NCBI GenBank assembly: GCA_963735445.1
Contig: CAVTLC010000051.1
Span: 1-64,000 of the forward strand
DNA length: 64,000 nucleotides
Reading direction: 5' to 3'
Source: AP-15 sp963735445
GTDB taxonomy: Bacteria > Pseudomonadota > Alphaproteobacteria > ATCC43930 > CGMCC-115725
Shown here: positions 52,678-62,064 of the stretch, piece after piece
Position numbering within the stretch: the first letter of the stretch is position 1
Layout: each line of letters begins with the position of its first letter
Notes under the pieces: model-generated
Database searches by the model: none
Told to the model about the DNA's origin: nothing
Seen by the model: the letters and a program-made list of their open reading frames with translations, nothing else
Program-made: the position numbers and the translations under genes

Positions 52678-53991
52678 ATGCTTCGACCGGCCGTAGCCGC
52701 GATCCTGCTCGTCGGCCTGATGCTCACAAGTTGCAGTTGGTTCGCGACCAAGAAGCAGCCATTGCCCGGGGAACGCATTTCTGTCCTGAGCCTCGACCGC
52801 CAACTTAAGCCCGATCCAGAGCTGGCAAAAACCGCGATCAGCCTGCCGAAGCCGGTCGTCAACCCCAACTGGCCCCAGCCCGGCGGTTATCCCAACCACG
52901 CAATGCAACATCTGGCGCTACCGAACTCGCTGAGAGCCGCATGGAAGACCAGCGTTGGCGAAGGGTCATCGCGCTATACGCAAGTTCTCTCTCAACCGAT
53001 CATCGCCGATGGCCGGGTCTATACGATGGATGGCGCATCGCGGGTCAGCGCTTTCGATGCCTCGAACGGCAATCTGATCTGGCAAGTCGATGTCCAGCCG
53101 TCGGACAACCATGGAAACTCGTTCGGCGGCGGGGTCGCCTTTTGGAAAGGCAGACTTTACGTATCGAGCGGGTATGCCCGGGTACTCGCGCTCGACCCAA
53201 AAAATGGCAAGGTGATCTGGAAAACGGGCGTCGCCGCGCCGATCCGCAGCGGCCCAACCGTCGCCGACGGCCGCGTCTATGCCGTAACCGTCGAAAACGA
53301 GCTGGTCGCGCTGGCGGCGGATGACGGGCGGCGGCTGTGGGCCCATAACGGCATTCCGGAGACCGCAGGACTGGTCGGCAGCGCCAGCCCGGCGGTGGAA
53401 GGCGAAGTCGTGGTCGTGGGGTATTCCTCGGGTGAAATCTACGCGCTGACTGTCGAGAACGGGCGGCCGCTGTGGTCGGACAGCCTCGCTTCGGTGCGCG
53501 CCGTGGATGCGGTTTCGGCGCTGGCCGATATCCGAGGGCGTCCGGTGATCGATCGTGGCCGCGTTTTTGCGATCAGCCACAGCGGACGAATGATCGCAAT
53601 CGATTTGCGCAGTGGCGAGCGGGTCTGGGAGCAAGACATCGGATCGACGCATGGCCCTTGGGTCGCGGGTGACTATGTCTATGTGGTTTCCAATGACGAC
53701 GAGCTCATTTGCCTAGCTCGAAATGACGGCAAGGTGCGATGGGTGCGCCAGCTGCCGCGCTATGAGGACGAAAAGAATAAAGAGGATCCAATCACATGGG
53801 CGGGGCCGGTGTTGGGCGGGGATCGGCTGATTGTGCTGTCCTCAAATGGCTGGGCGCTGTCCGTCTCGCCCTATACTGGCGCGCCGTTGGGACGCGAGAA
53901 TATGCCCGGCAGCGCCTATGTCGACCCCTCAATTGCCAACAACACGCTCTATATTCTGACCGATAACGGCGAGCTTTCAGCCTATCGCTAA
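52678..53991 (+). CDS. bamB: Outer-membrane assembly lipoprotein BamB
   Basis: A lipoprotein of the BAM complex, which folds beta-barrel proteins into the outer membrane. 437 residues from ATG 52678; signal peptide with lipobox LTSC (Cys 19). The mature part is an eight-bladed PQQ/WD-like propeller with repeats such as GRVYTMDGASRVSAFDASNG, GRLYVSSGYARVLALDPKNG and GRVYAVTVENELVALAADDG, each followed by a Trp-containing strand (LIWQVDV, VIWKTGV, RLWAHNG). It lies between the yfgM-like gene and der, the usual setting. Confidence 0.94.
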   Translation: MLRPAVAAILLVGLMLTSCSWFATKKQPLPGERISVLSLDRQLKPDPELAKTAISLPKPVVNPNWPQPGGYPNHAMQHLALPNSLRAAWKTSVGEGSSRYTQVLSQPIIADGRVYTMDGASRVSAFDASNGNLIWQVDVQPSDNHGNSFGGGVAFWKGRLYVSSGYARVLALDPKNGKVIWKTGVAAPIRSGPTVADGRVYAVTVENELVALAADDGRRLWAHNGIPETAGLVGSASPAVEGEVVVVGYSSGEIYALTVENGRPLWSDSLASVRAVDAVSALADIRGRPVIDRGRVFAISHSGRMIAIDLRSGERVWEQDIGSTHGPWVAGDYVYVVSNDDELICLARNDGKVRWVRQLPRYEDEKNKEDPITWAGPVLGGDRLIVLSSNGWALSVSPYTGAPLGRENMPGSAYVDPSIANNTLYILTDNGELSAYR

Positions 53992-54021
53992 TTCGTTTCC
54001 AAATTTTCGGGGCGCGGTCCA

Positions 54022-55362
54022 ATGAGCTTTGCGGTCGCCATCCTCGGACGACCGAATGTCGGGAAGTCGACATTGTTCAACCGGCTCGTGGGCAGCCGAG
54101 CAGCACTCGTGGACAATACGCCGGGGCTGACGCGCGACCGCCGGGAGGGTACCGCTCGGATCGCCGATCTCGACTTTCGTGCGATCGATACAGCGGGGCT
54201 TGAAGAAGCCGCCCCGGATTCACTTGCGGGGCGTATGCAGGCGCAGACCGAGCGCGCGCTGGCCGACGCGGATGTGGCCTTGCTCGTCATCGACGCGCGC
54301 GAAGGCGTCAATGAAGACGACCGGCACTTCGCCGATTGGCTGCGGCGATCGGGCAAGCCGGTGGTGTTGGTCGCGAACAAGACCGAAGGTCGCACCACCT
54401 TGGCCGGTGTTGGGGAAGCTTATCGACTCGGTCTCGGCGACCCGGTGCCAATCTCGGCCGAGCATGGCGAAGGCCTTGCGGGGCTCTACGAAAGACTGGC
54501 GCCTTTTTCGCGTGGTGCCGAGCCCGAGGAAATAGCCGGAGAGACCGCCGCAAAACCGCTGCATCTGGCAATCGTCGGGCGACCGAATGTCGGGAAATCG
54601 ACGCTCGTCAATCGCCTGATTGGCGAGGACCGGCTGCTGACTGGACCCGAGGCAGGGATCACCCGAGATGCCATCGCCGTCGAGTGGGCTTGGCGGGGCC
54701 GCCCGATTCGTCTGGTCGACACCGCTGGCATGCGCCGTCGGCCGCGGGTCGAGGGCAAGATAGAGCACCTTTCCGTCGCCGACGCGCTGCGGACGATTCG
54801 CTTTGCCGAGACTGTCGTGCTGGTGCTCGACGCGCTGCAGCCGCTGGAACGCCAGGATTTGACGATCGGCCGGCTCGTCGCTGACGAGGGGCGGGCGTTG
54901 GTTTTGGCAGCGACCAAATGGGACGCGGTTCCCGACCGCTCCGCGGCGCTCAAGGCGATGCGCGAGCGGCTACCGATATCCTTGCCGCAATTGCAGGGGG
55001 TTCGCTTGGTGCCGGTTTCCGGGCTGACCGGCCTTGGCCTGGAAGCGTTGATGGACGCGGTCGGCGCCGCCGACGCGGTGTGGAACCGGCGAATTCCGAC
55101 CGCCGACCTGAACCGCTGGCTCGCCGTTGTTCAGGAGCGCAATCCGCCACCGCTGGTGGCGGGCCGCAGATTGCGGCTGCGCTATCTCACCCAGGTCAAT
55201 GTTCGGCCGCCGACCTTTGCGCTGTTTGCATCGAAGCCGAGCGAGCTTCCCGATTCATATCGGCGCTATCTGGTCAACGGGTTGCGCGAAGCATTCGATC
55301 TTCCCGGCACGCCGATCCGGCTGATGCTTCGCCGTGGCAAAAACCCCTATGACGCCGCTTGA
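54022..55362 (+). CDS. der: Ribosome-assembly GTPase Der (EngA)
   Basis: An essential GTPase for 50S subunit maturation with two tandem G domains and a KH-like C-terminus. First domain: ILGRPNVGKSTLFNRLVGSR (G1), DTAGLEE (G3), NKTEG (G4). Second domain from about residue 176: IVGRPNVGKSTLVNRLIGED, DTAGMRR and ATKWD. The C-terminal part has RIPTADLNRWLAVVQERNPP, RLRLRYLTQVNVRPPTFALF and GTPIRLMLRRGKNPY. 446 residues, normal and intact. A hairpin with a T-run follows the stop, so this gene ends the yfgM-bamB-der transcript. Confidence 0.97.
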   Translation: MSFAVAILGRPNVGKSTLFNRLVGSRAALVDNTPGLTRDRREGTARIADLDFRAIDTAGLEEAAPDSLAGRMQAQTERALADADVALLVIDAREGVNEDDRHFADWLRRSGKPVVLVANKTEGRTTLAGVGEAYRLGLGDPVPISAEHGEGLAGLYERLAPFSRGAEPEEIAGETAAKPLHLAIVGRPNVGKSTLVNRLIGEDRLLTGPEAGITRDAIAVEWAWRGRPIRLVDTAGMRRRPRVEGKIEHLSVADALRTIRFAETVVLVLDALQPLERQDLTIGRLVADEGRALVLAATKWDAVPDRSAALKAMRERLPISLPQLQGVRLVPVSGLTGLGLEALMDAVGAADAVWNRRIPTADLNRWLAVVQERNPPPLVAGRRLRLRYLTQVNVRPPTFALFASKPSELPDSYRRYLVNGLREAFDLPGTPIRLMLRRGKNPYDAA

Positions 55363-55377
55363 TCGCGCTCGCGTAAT

Positions 55378-55400
55378 GCGCCCGAATATGGGCGCCTTTT
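55378..55400 (+). terminator. Rho-independent terminator after der
   Basis: GCGCCC (55378-55383), loop GAATAT, GGGCGC (55390-55395), then C and TTTT. The stem is perfect, GC-rich and followed by a short T-run, 15 bases after the der stop. Confidence 0.6.
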
Positions 55401-55470
55401 GACGGCGCGGTTGCACCCACCTTTTGCGGTTCGTACTAATTTTCATCGACCATCGATCAGGGAGCGAAAG

Positions 55471-55966
55471 ATGCTAAGGACAGCTATGGTTTTGGCGCTG
55501 CTCGGCGCTGTGGCGTTGCCTGCTTACGGGCAGACAGCGTCTTCTCGAGCCCCGGCTGGCGCTGCCTCTCCTACCGCCTCTTCCCCTGCTGCGGCTCCGG
55601 CCCGCACCGCCGCTGCCCCCTCCAGCTCATCTAGCTCCCCTGCCGCCGTTCCCTCTGCCGCTTCCCCCTCTGGCGCAGCCCCGGCGGGCGCTGGCGGGTC
55701 CGCGGCCCAGTCGGCTCTGGCCAGCAATCAGTTCTCTTCCGAACAAGCGGCGAAGGCGCATTGTCCAGCCGACACGATCGTTTGGGTGAACCTCGGCGAG
55801 CTCCAAGGCTTACCACACCAGCAGCGACCGCTATTACGGTAAGACCAAGCACGGCGCATATATGTGTCAGAAGGAAGCCGAACAGACCGGGTTCCATGCT
55901 CCCGGGGCGCGCGCCAGCAAAACGGCAACGAAGACAACAAATACAAAGCCCGCCGCACCCAAATGA
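55471..55966 (+). CDS. Small exported Ala/Pro/Ser-rich protein, frameshifted
   Basis: Start MLRTAMVLALLGAVALPAYG at 55471, a signal peptide cut near YGQ-TA and preceded by GGGAGCGAAAG. A long Ala/Ser/Pro-rich low-complexity linker follows. A small C-terminal domain starts KAHCPADTIVWVNLGEL, where the printed frame derails to a stop at 55842. One C less in the CC at 55803-55804 continues it as KAYHTSSDRYYGKTKHGAYM, then CQKEAEQTGFHAPGAR, to a stop at 55966. This C-terminal pattern (VWVN, Y-H, YYGKTK.GAYMC) is one I have seen in small exported proteins of related bacteria, with a pair of Cys that may bridge. Function unknown. Confidence 0.68.
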
Positions 55967-56022
55967 GGGCAAACAATGACCTTATGCTCGCGATCAGCAA
56001 AAGACCGAGCGAAGGCCGGCGT

Positions 56023-56763
56023 TTACGAGCCAGAAGAAACCGAAACAACTTCGCCATTTCGGGCGCATCCCGGCGAAGCGAGGTCGACAAAGTAATTGGT
56101 GACGGTTTCCGGCGGTGCATGCGCGTTCGGATCCTCGCCGGGAAAGGCGCGGGCGCGTAAGCGCGTTCGCAGTGGGCCGGGATCGATCAGATTGGCGCGA
56201 ACGCGGGTATTGGCGATCTCGGCGGCGTAAATCTTGACCAGCATTTCGAGACCGATTTTGCTGACCGCGTACGGGCCCCAGTAAGCGAGGCTATCGCGGC
56301 CGATCGCACTCGTCACAAAGATCGCTCGCCCGGCCGGGGCGGCGCGCAACAGCGGGTCCATCGCCCGGATCAACCGCCAGTTTGCCGTTAAGTTGAGGTC
56401 CATGACCTCCCCCCAAATGCCGGGCGGGATGTGGCCGAGCGGCGAGAAGATCCCGAATTCGCCGGCATTGCCGACCAGGATATCGAGCCGGCCATAGCGG
56501 TCGAGAAGCGCCGCCGCCATTTCGTCGATTTTGACGAACTCACGAAGGTCGAGCGGGACGAGAGTGGCGGTTCCGCCGACCGCACGGACCGCGTCGTCAA
56601 CCTCTTCGAGACCGCCCACGGTGCGCGCCGCCAAGACGATATGTGCGCCCTCGCGAGCGAAACGAACCGCAACAGCGGCGCCGATGCCGCGCGAGGCCCC
56701 CGTGATCAGCGCGATTTTGCCGGCGAGCCGATGCCGGGGTTCTTCTGCTGGCACAGCCGACAA
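56023..56763 (-). CDS. Short-chain dehydrogenase/reductase
   Basis: An SDR oxidoreductase of about 246 residues. NAD(P)-binding TGASRGIGAAVAVRFAREGA, the structural VGNAGEF (NAG) and catalytic residues Ser in FVTSAIGRDSLAYWG and Tyr-x-x-x-Lys in PYAVSKIGLEMLVK. The frame is open into purF, but relatives start near RHRLAGKIALITG, so I take TTG 56763, 5 bases after a GAGG that overlaps the purF stop. Substrate unknown. It is the last gene of the alr-to-purF run and is often found after purF in alphaproteobacteria. Confidence 0.85.
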   Translation of the reverse strand: MSAVPAEEPRHRLAGKIALITGASRGIGAAVAVRFAREGAHIVLAARTVGGLEEVDDAVRAVGGTATLVPLDLREFVKIDEMAAALLDRYGRLDILVGNAGEFGIFSPLGHIPPGIWGEVMDLNLTANWRLIRAMDPLLRAAPAGRAIFVTSAIGRDSLAYWGPYAVSKIGLEMLVKIYAAEIANTRVRANLIDPGPLRTRLRARAFPGEDPNAHAPPETVTNYFVDLASPGCARNGEVVSVSSGS

Positions 56764-56768
56764 AAGCC

Positions 56769-58253
56769 TCAGGCCGGCTCCGCCAGCAATGACAGTTGCA
56801 CCGACACCTTGCCGTCCTCGGCGTCTACCAATGGGATCGGGTAGTCGCCGGTAAAGCAAGCGTCACAGAACCGCGGCGCCAGCGGGTCGCGGCGAGGCTC
56901 GCCCATTGCTCGATAAAGACCGTCGATCGACAAAAAGGCGAGGCTGTCGACGCCGATATACTCGGCCATTTTTGCGATATCGTAGCGCGCGGCGAGTAGC
57001 TCGTCGCGCGCTGGGGTTGCGATGCCGTAAAAGCAGGGATAACTGGTGGGCGGGCTTGAAATCCGCATATGGACTTCGCGAGCGCCGGCGCGCCGCACCA
57101 TCTCAACGATTTTGATCGAGGTCGTGCCGCGCACGATCGAATCGTCAACCAGAATGACCCGTTTGCCGCTCAGATTGGCGCGGCTTGCATTGTGTTTCAG
57201 GCGCACGCCGAGATGACGGATCTGATCGGTCGGCTCGATAAAGGTGCGGCCGACATAGTGATTGCGGATGATCCCCAGCTCAAACGGGATACCCGATTCC
57301 CGCGAATAGCCGAGGGCGGCCGGCACCCCCGAATCCGGCACCGGCACGACGATGTCGGCGTCGACATGGCTTTCGCGGGCGAGCTCGCGGCCGATGCGCT
57401 TGCGGGCTTCGTAGACACTGACGCCTTCGACGACGCTGTCGGGGCGGGCGAAATAGATATGCTCGAAGACGCAGAACCGGCAGTCCTGCATGCCAAACGG
57501 CAGCAGCGTTTTGATTCCGCCCGGTCCGATTATGACAATCTCTCCGGGCTCGATGTCGCGAACGAAGTCGGCCCCGATGATGTCGAGCGCGCAGGTCTCG
57601 GAAGCCAGTATCCAAGCTTCGCCGAGGCGCCCCAGCACCAAGGGCCGCACCCCGAGCGGGTCGCGCACCCCGATGATCCCGTCCTGCGACAATGCCGCCA
57701 GTGAATACGCGCCCTGTATCTGCCGCAACGCGTCGATGAGGCGATCGACCACCGTGTCCTTCAGGCTGGTCGCGATCAGGTGGATAATAACTTCGGTGTC
57801 ACTGGTCGACTGAAACAGGCTCCCGCGGTGCACCAGCCGCTGCCGCAGCCGATACGAGTTCGTCAAATTGCCGTTGTGGCAAATCGCGAGCCCGCCAAAT
57901 TCAAAATCGGCGAACAGCGGCTGGACATTGCGCATCGCCACTTCGCCCGTCGTCGCATACCGCACATGCCCGATTGCCGCATGACCGCGCAGACGCTCGA
58001 TAACTTCTTTCGAGCTGAAATTGTCGCTGACCTGCCCTGTCCCGCGGTGGGCATTGAACTGCTCGCCATCATAGGCGACGATCCCCGTCGCTTCCTGGCC
58101 GCGATGCTGTAGCGCGTGTAGACCGAGCGCCACCAATGCCGCGCTGTCCGGATGCCCGTAAACGCCGAAGACACCGCATTCTTCATGCAGGTGATCCGCA
58201 TCCGGGATTTCGCGATTCGCAGCTTTGATGATCACGGGATCGATATCGGGCAT
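56769..58253 (-). CDS. purF: Amidophosphoribosyltransferase
   Basis: Catalyses the first step of purine synthesis: glutamine plus PRPP to phosphoribosylamine. The N-terminal nucleophile is Cys26 in HLHEECGVFGVYGHPDS, after a 25-residue propeptide that must be removed. The PRPP loop is KRVILVDDSIVRGTTSIKI. Cys at RFCVFEHIYFARPDSV, SYPCFYGIA and FCDACFTGDYPIP match the [4Fe-4S] ligands of the Bacillus-type enzyme. Length 494. It lies 76 bases after cvpA; the cvpA-purF pair is common across Proteobacteria. Confidence 0.96.
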   Translation of the reverse strand: MPDIDPVIIKAANREIPDADHLHEECGVFGVYGHPDSAALVALGLHALQHRGQEATGIVAYDGEQFNAHRGTGQVSDNFSSKEVIERLRGHAAIGHVRYATTGEVAMRNVQPLFADFEFGGLAICHNGNLTNSYRLRQRLVHRGSLFQSTSDTEVIIHLIATSLKDTVVDRLIDALRQIQGAYSLAALSQDGIIGVRDPLGVRPLVLGRLGEAWILASETCALDIIGADFVRDIEPGEIVIIGPGGIKTLLPFGMQDCRFCVFEHIYFARPDSVVEGVSVYEARKRIGRELARESHVDADIVVPVPDSGVPAALGYSRESGIPFELGIIRNHYVGRTFIEPTDQIRHLGVRLKHNASRANLSGKRVILVDDSIVRGTTSIKIVEMVRRAGAREVHMRISSPPTSYPCFYGIATPARDELLAARYDIAKMAEYIGVDSLAFLSIDGLYRAMGEPRRDPLAPRFCDACFTGDYPIPLVDAEDGKVSVQLSLLAEPA

Positions 58254-58329
58254 CGGCGATCCTCGCTTCGTTTTTCATAAAATGGTCATTTACATTTCGA
58301 ATACGAGTACGCCTGACTGCCGCAGTCTC

Positions 58330-58995
58330 TCAGCGCGAGTTGTCGATCAATCGGTTCAACTCCCGCTGATCGGTGGGCTTGTAGCTCGGCGCCTGCTCGG
58401 CTTGTGACTTGGGCGGGATCGGGACAGCGGGAGTTGACAGCGCCCCCATCGCGTCACGAGCCGCCTTTGCCTGGCCAACCGAGCGCTGGGCGTCATCGAT
58501 CATCGCCGCGCCCTTCAATTGCATCGATTCGGGGAGCACGCCGCGCACCATGTCGGCACCTTGGGCCAGCAGCGGCTGGCTTCGTGCGTCACGCAACCAT
58601 CCCGGTCGGTCATTTGGCGGCAGCGTCAGATCGATCAGGAAATAGGCGATCGAAACCAGCAGCGCCCCACGGACGACACCAAAAATCAATCCCAAGGTCC
58701 TGTCGATCGGCGTCAACGCATTCCACTGAACGAGACGCGCGACATAGCCGGTCAGAATCGTCAGCAGGATCAGCGACACAAAGAACAGTCCAGCGCCGGC
58801 AATGAGATCCGCAAGCAGCGGCGTCTTTACAAACCGCACGGTAAATCCATACGCCGCACCGAACCCGTAAAGCGTGATCAAGGCGGCGCCGACCCAGGCG
58901 GCGATCGACAATGCCTCGCGCACAAAACCACGCGCGAAGGCGAATATCGCTGATAATGCAATCACAACGAGAACCGCGAGGTCAAAGAGGTTCAC
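58330..58995 (-). CDS. cvpA: CvpA family membrane protein
   Basis: A 221-residue CvpA/colicin V production-type protein. Start MNLFDLAVLVVIALSAIFAF; four transmembrane helices fill the first 130 residues, including FARGFVREALSIAAWVGAAL, the segment NALTPIDRTLGLIFGVVRGA and LLVSIAYFLIDLTLPPNDRP. The C-terminal 80 residues are polar and Pro/Ala-rich. The family's function is poorly known; it is tied to envelope homeostasis and usually next to purF, as here. Its ATG overlaps the radA stop (ATGA). Confidence 0.93.
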   Translation of the reverse strand: MNLFDLAVLVVIALSAIFAFARGFVREALSIAAWVGAALITLYGFGAAYGFTVRFVKTPLLADLIAGAGLFFVSLILLTILTGYVARLVQWNALTPIDRTLGLIFGVVRGALLVSIAYFLIDLTLPPNDRPGWLRDARSQPLLAQGADMVRGVLPESMQLKGAAMIDDAQRSVGQAKAARDAMGALSTPAVPIPPKSQAEQAPSYKPTDQRELNRLIDNSR

Positions 58996-60455
58996 GATGC
59001 GACTCCGATCCGCTCGCGGCGCAAGGGGGCACGTTTTGGAGACAGTCTGCCGACGAGATCGCTGAGGTGATCGATCCTGACGACCGCTGGCCCGGCGCCG
59101 GGGTCATTTCGTTTACGGCCCCCGCGCTGCGGTATCCAGGCTTCGGAAAAACCGAGTTTCGCGGCCTCTTTGAGGCGGACCTCGCTGTGACCGACCGGGC
59201 GGATTTCCCCGGACAATGCGATCTCGCCAAACACTACCGTGTCGCCTGGAATCGGGATTTCGCTGAGCGCTGATAACAGTGCGGCGGCGACAGCCAGATC
59301 CGCGGCTGGCTCGGCGATGCGCAAGCCGCCGGCCACGTTCAGATAGATGTCATTGGTTCCGACCGACAATCCGCAACGCGCATCGAGCACAGCGGTGATC
59401 ATCGCCAGCCGCGTACCGTCCCAACCGACGACTGCGCGCCGCGGCGTGCCGAGCACAGCGGGCGCGACGAGCGCCTGCACTTCGACCAGCAGCGGCCGCG
59501 TCCCTTCGATCCCGGCAAACACGGCCGAGCCGCTGACCGGCACGGCGTCGCTTGCTTCCTCGATATCGTCGGGCGCTCCGGCAGCACCCTGATGCCCACC
59601 GAGAAACAAAGCCGACGGGTTGGGGACCTCGACCAGCCCGCCATCGCTCATCTCGAAAACACCGATCTCGTCGGTGGCGCCAAAGCGATTCTTGACCGCG
59701 CGCAATATGCGAAAGCGATGTCCGCGCTCGCCCTCGAAGTAGAGCACCGTATCGACCATGTGTTCGAGCACCCTGGGCCCGGCGATCACCCCCTCCTTGG
59801 TAACATGCCCGACCAGCACCAAGACAAAGCCGCGCCGCTTGGCAAGCCGGATCAGCTCTTGTGCGGCGCCCCGCACCTGACTGACCGTCCCCGGCGCGCT
59901 GTCGAGCGTGTCGAGATACATTGTCTGGATCGAATCGATGACGACGAGATCGGGGGCGTCATTGCGATCGATCGAGGCGAGGATGTCGCGCACATTGCTC
60001 GCGGCGGCGAGCAGGACCGGGCTGTGGGCAACGCCTAGACGTTGGGCGCGCAGGCGCACTTGGTCGATTGCTTCTTCGCCGGTGATGTAGGCGGCACTCG
60101 ACGGCTGCTCCGGCGATGCGGCGATCGCGGCGGCGGCCTGCAACAGCAAAGTCGACTTGCCGATGCCGGGATCGCCGCCGACCAGGATCGCGGAGCCCGG
60201 GACAAACCCGCCGCCGCAAACGCGGTCGAGTTCGGCAATGCCGGTGCGGCGGCGCGGCGGCAACATGCTGGGCCCGGTCAAGCCGACAAAGCCCAGCGCC
60301 CGCCCGCCACCGGCTTCCAGACCCTTCGGCAACGCGTCGCGCGGCAATTCCTCGATCAGGCTGTTCCAGGCGCCGCAGCCATCGCAGCGGCCGGTCCATT
60401 TGGCGTGAATCGCGCCGCATTGCTGACAGGCAAAGCGGGCTTGTGCGCGGGCCAT
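58992..60455 (-). CDS. radA: DNA repair protein RadA
   Basis: A RecA-like helicase that extends D-loops in recombination. 487 residues from ATG 60455. The zinc finger is CQQCG then CDGCG within residues 9-31. Walker A is ILVGGDPGIGKSTLLLQA, Walker B DLVVIDSIQTMYLD, and the RadA-specific motif KNRFGATDEIG is present. The Lon-protease-like C-terminal domain (NIYLNVAGGLRI-type segment, FGEIALSGEIRPVGHSEVRL) is complete. Between mlaF (43 bases) and cvpA (4-base overlap) on one strand. Confidence 0.96.
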   Translation of the reverse strand: MARAQARFACQQCGAIHAKWTGRCDGCGAWNSLIEELPRDALPKGLEAGGGRALGFVGLTGPSMLPPRRRTGIAELDRVCGGGFVPGSAILVGGDPGIGKSTLLLQAAAAIAASPEQPSSAAYITGEEAIDQVRLRAQRLGVAHSPVLLAAASNVRDILASIDRNDAPDLVVIDSIQTMYLDTLDSAPGTVSQVRGAAQELIRLAKRRGFVLVLVGHVTKEGVIAGPRVLEHMVDTVLYFEGERGHRFRILRAVKNRFGATDEIGVFEMSDGGLVEVPNPSALFLGGHQGAAGAPDDIEEASDAVPVSGSAVFAGIEGTRPLLVEVQALVAPAVLGTPRRAVVGWDGTRLAMITAVLDARCGLSVGTNDIYLNVAGGLRIAEPAADLAVAAALLSALSEIPIPGDTVVFGEIALSGEIRPVGHSEVRLKEAAKLGFSEAWIPQRGGRKRNDPGAGPAVVRIDHLSDLVGRLSPKRAPLRRERIGVAS

Positions 60456-60498
60456 CGGCTCACCGCCTCTCGCGATCGGTGAATCGGGCGAAGCGCCG

Positions 60499-61291
60499 TC
60501 ATAACGCGCGGACCTCCATGCGAATCGGCCCCTCGGCACGCCCGTGGATGAATTGATCGACATAAGGGTTGGCCGAATGATCGATCTCGGACGCCGGGCC
60601 ATGCCAGATGATCTGCCCCTTGTGCAGCATCGCGATCCGGTCGCCGATCTTGCGCGCGCTGACCATGTCGTGGGTGATCGAGACCGCAGTCGCGCCCAAT
60701 TCGCGCACTGATTTCACGATCAGATCGTTGATGACGTCGGCCATGATCGGGTCGAGCCCGGTAGTCGGCTCGTCGAAAAAGATGATTTCGGGATCGGCGG
60801 CGATGGCGCGCGCCAATGCGACGCGCTTTTGCATGCCGCCCGACAGCTCGGCCGGGCGCAATTCGCCGACTTCGCGGCCGAGCCCGACCGTGCCGAGCTT
60901 ATCGAGCGCAATGTCCTTCGCCGCATCCCGCTCCATGCCGCGACCCTGGATCAACCCAAACGCGACATTCTCCCACACTCGCAACGAGTCGAATAGGGCG
61001 CTGCCCTGGAACAGCACACCGCATTTTTGCAGCAATCTCTCGTGGGCTTTATGCCGCAACCCGACTGTCTCGATCCCGTCGATCGCAACCGATCCGGCAT
61101 CGGGACGCAGCAGACCGAGGATACATTTGACCAAAACCGATTTGCCGGTGCCCGAACCGCCGATGATGACCAAGCTTTCGGCTGCCATGCAATCAATGTC
61201 GATCCCGTCAAGCACCCGGTTTCGGCCAAACGATTTGCGCAAGCCCCCGCACCGAAATCTTCGGCGTCGCCCGGCTGCCAATATCGCTCAT
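60499..61291 (-). CDS. mlaF: Mla-type ABC transporter ATPase, frameshifted near its start
   Basis: ATPase of the phospholipid-trafficking ABC system that keeps the outer membrane asymmetric. Start MSDIGSRATPKISVRG at 61291, overlapping the permease stop (ATGA). The body LRKSFGRNRVLDGIDIDC lies one frame over because the C5 run at 61244-61248 (plus strand) has one base too many. Motifs: Walker A IIGGSGTGKSVLVKCILGLL, Q-loop FQGSALFDSLRVWENVAFGL, signature LSGGMQKRVALARAIA and Walker B IIFFDEPTTGLDPI; His switch SITHDMVSARKI. mlaD-type and periplasmic partners are not in the window. Likely an assembly indel. Confidence 0.9.
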
Positions 61292-62064
61292 CGCGCGAAC
61301 AAGGCCTGGGTGATGCCGTAATCAAGCACCAGGATCAGGATCGAGGCGGAAACCACTGCATAAGTCGTCGCTTGCCCGACCCCTTGAGCGCCGCCGCGAG
61401 AGTGATAGCCGTGATAGCAGCCCATCAGCGCGACGATAAAGCCAAATACCGCCGCCTTGACGAGGCCGGAAACGACATCGCTCGTCTCCAGATATTGCTC
61501 GGTGCGAGCGAGATAAGCCTCGGGATTAAAGCCGAATTTGTAGACACCGACGAGATAGCCGCCAAAGACGCCGATGATGTCGGCGACGAGGACGAGCAGC
61601 GGCAGCGTGATCAGCCCGGCCAAAAGCCGCGGCAGCACCAGATAGCGCAACGGGTCGGTCGAGAGGGTCGTCAGGGCATCGATCTGATCGGTGACGCGCA
61701 TCGTGCCGATTTCGGCGGCCATAGCGGCGCCGACCCGGCCGGCAACCATGAGCCCGGCGATGACCGGACCGAGCTCGCGGGTGACCGACAGCACCACGAC
61801 CGTCGCAACCGCGCTTTCTGCCGAAAAGCGGGCGAACCCGGTGTAGGATTGCAGCGCCAATACCATGCCGGTGAAGATCGCGGTCAGCCCGACGACCGGC
61901 AGCGAGAAATAGCCGATGTCGAGCATCTGGCGCAGGATCACGCGCAGATAAAAAGGTGGCGACAGACCGGTTACCAGTGCCGTCAAGGCGAAGATCACGA
62001 TCCGCCCGGTTACCGCCATAAAGCCGAGAGTAGCGGCGCCGATCGAGGCCAGAGCCTTCAGCAC
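61288..62064 (-). CDS. mlaE: Mla-type ABC transporter permease
   Basis: A 258-residue MlaE permease with five or six helices. Hallmarks: SLPVVGLTAIFTGMVLALQS, VTRELGPVIAGLMVAGRVGA and AMAAEIGTMRVTDQIDALTT, then a run of helices to the end (SASILILVLDYGITQALFAR). It pairs with the ATPase gene directly downstream, with a 4-base overlap, and overlaps the end of alr by 7 bases. Confidence 0.95.
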   Translation of the reverse strand: MLKALASIGAATLGFMAVTGRIVIFALTALVTGLSPPFYLRVILRQMLDIGYFSLPVVGLTAIFTGMVLALQSYTGFARFSAESAVATVVVLSVTRELGPVIAGLMVAGRVGAAMAAEIGTMRVTDQIDALTTLSTDPLRYLVLPRLLAGLITLPLLVLVADIIGVFGGYLVGVYKFGFNPEAYLARTEQYLETSDVVSGLVKAAVFGFIVALMGCYHGYHSRGGAQGVGQATTYAVVSASILILVLDYGITQALFAR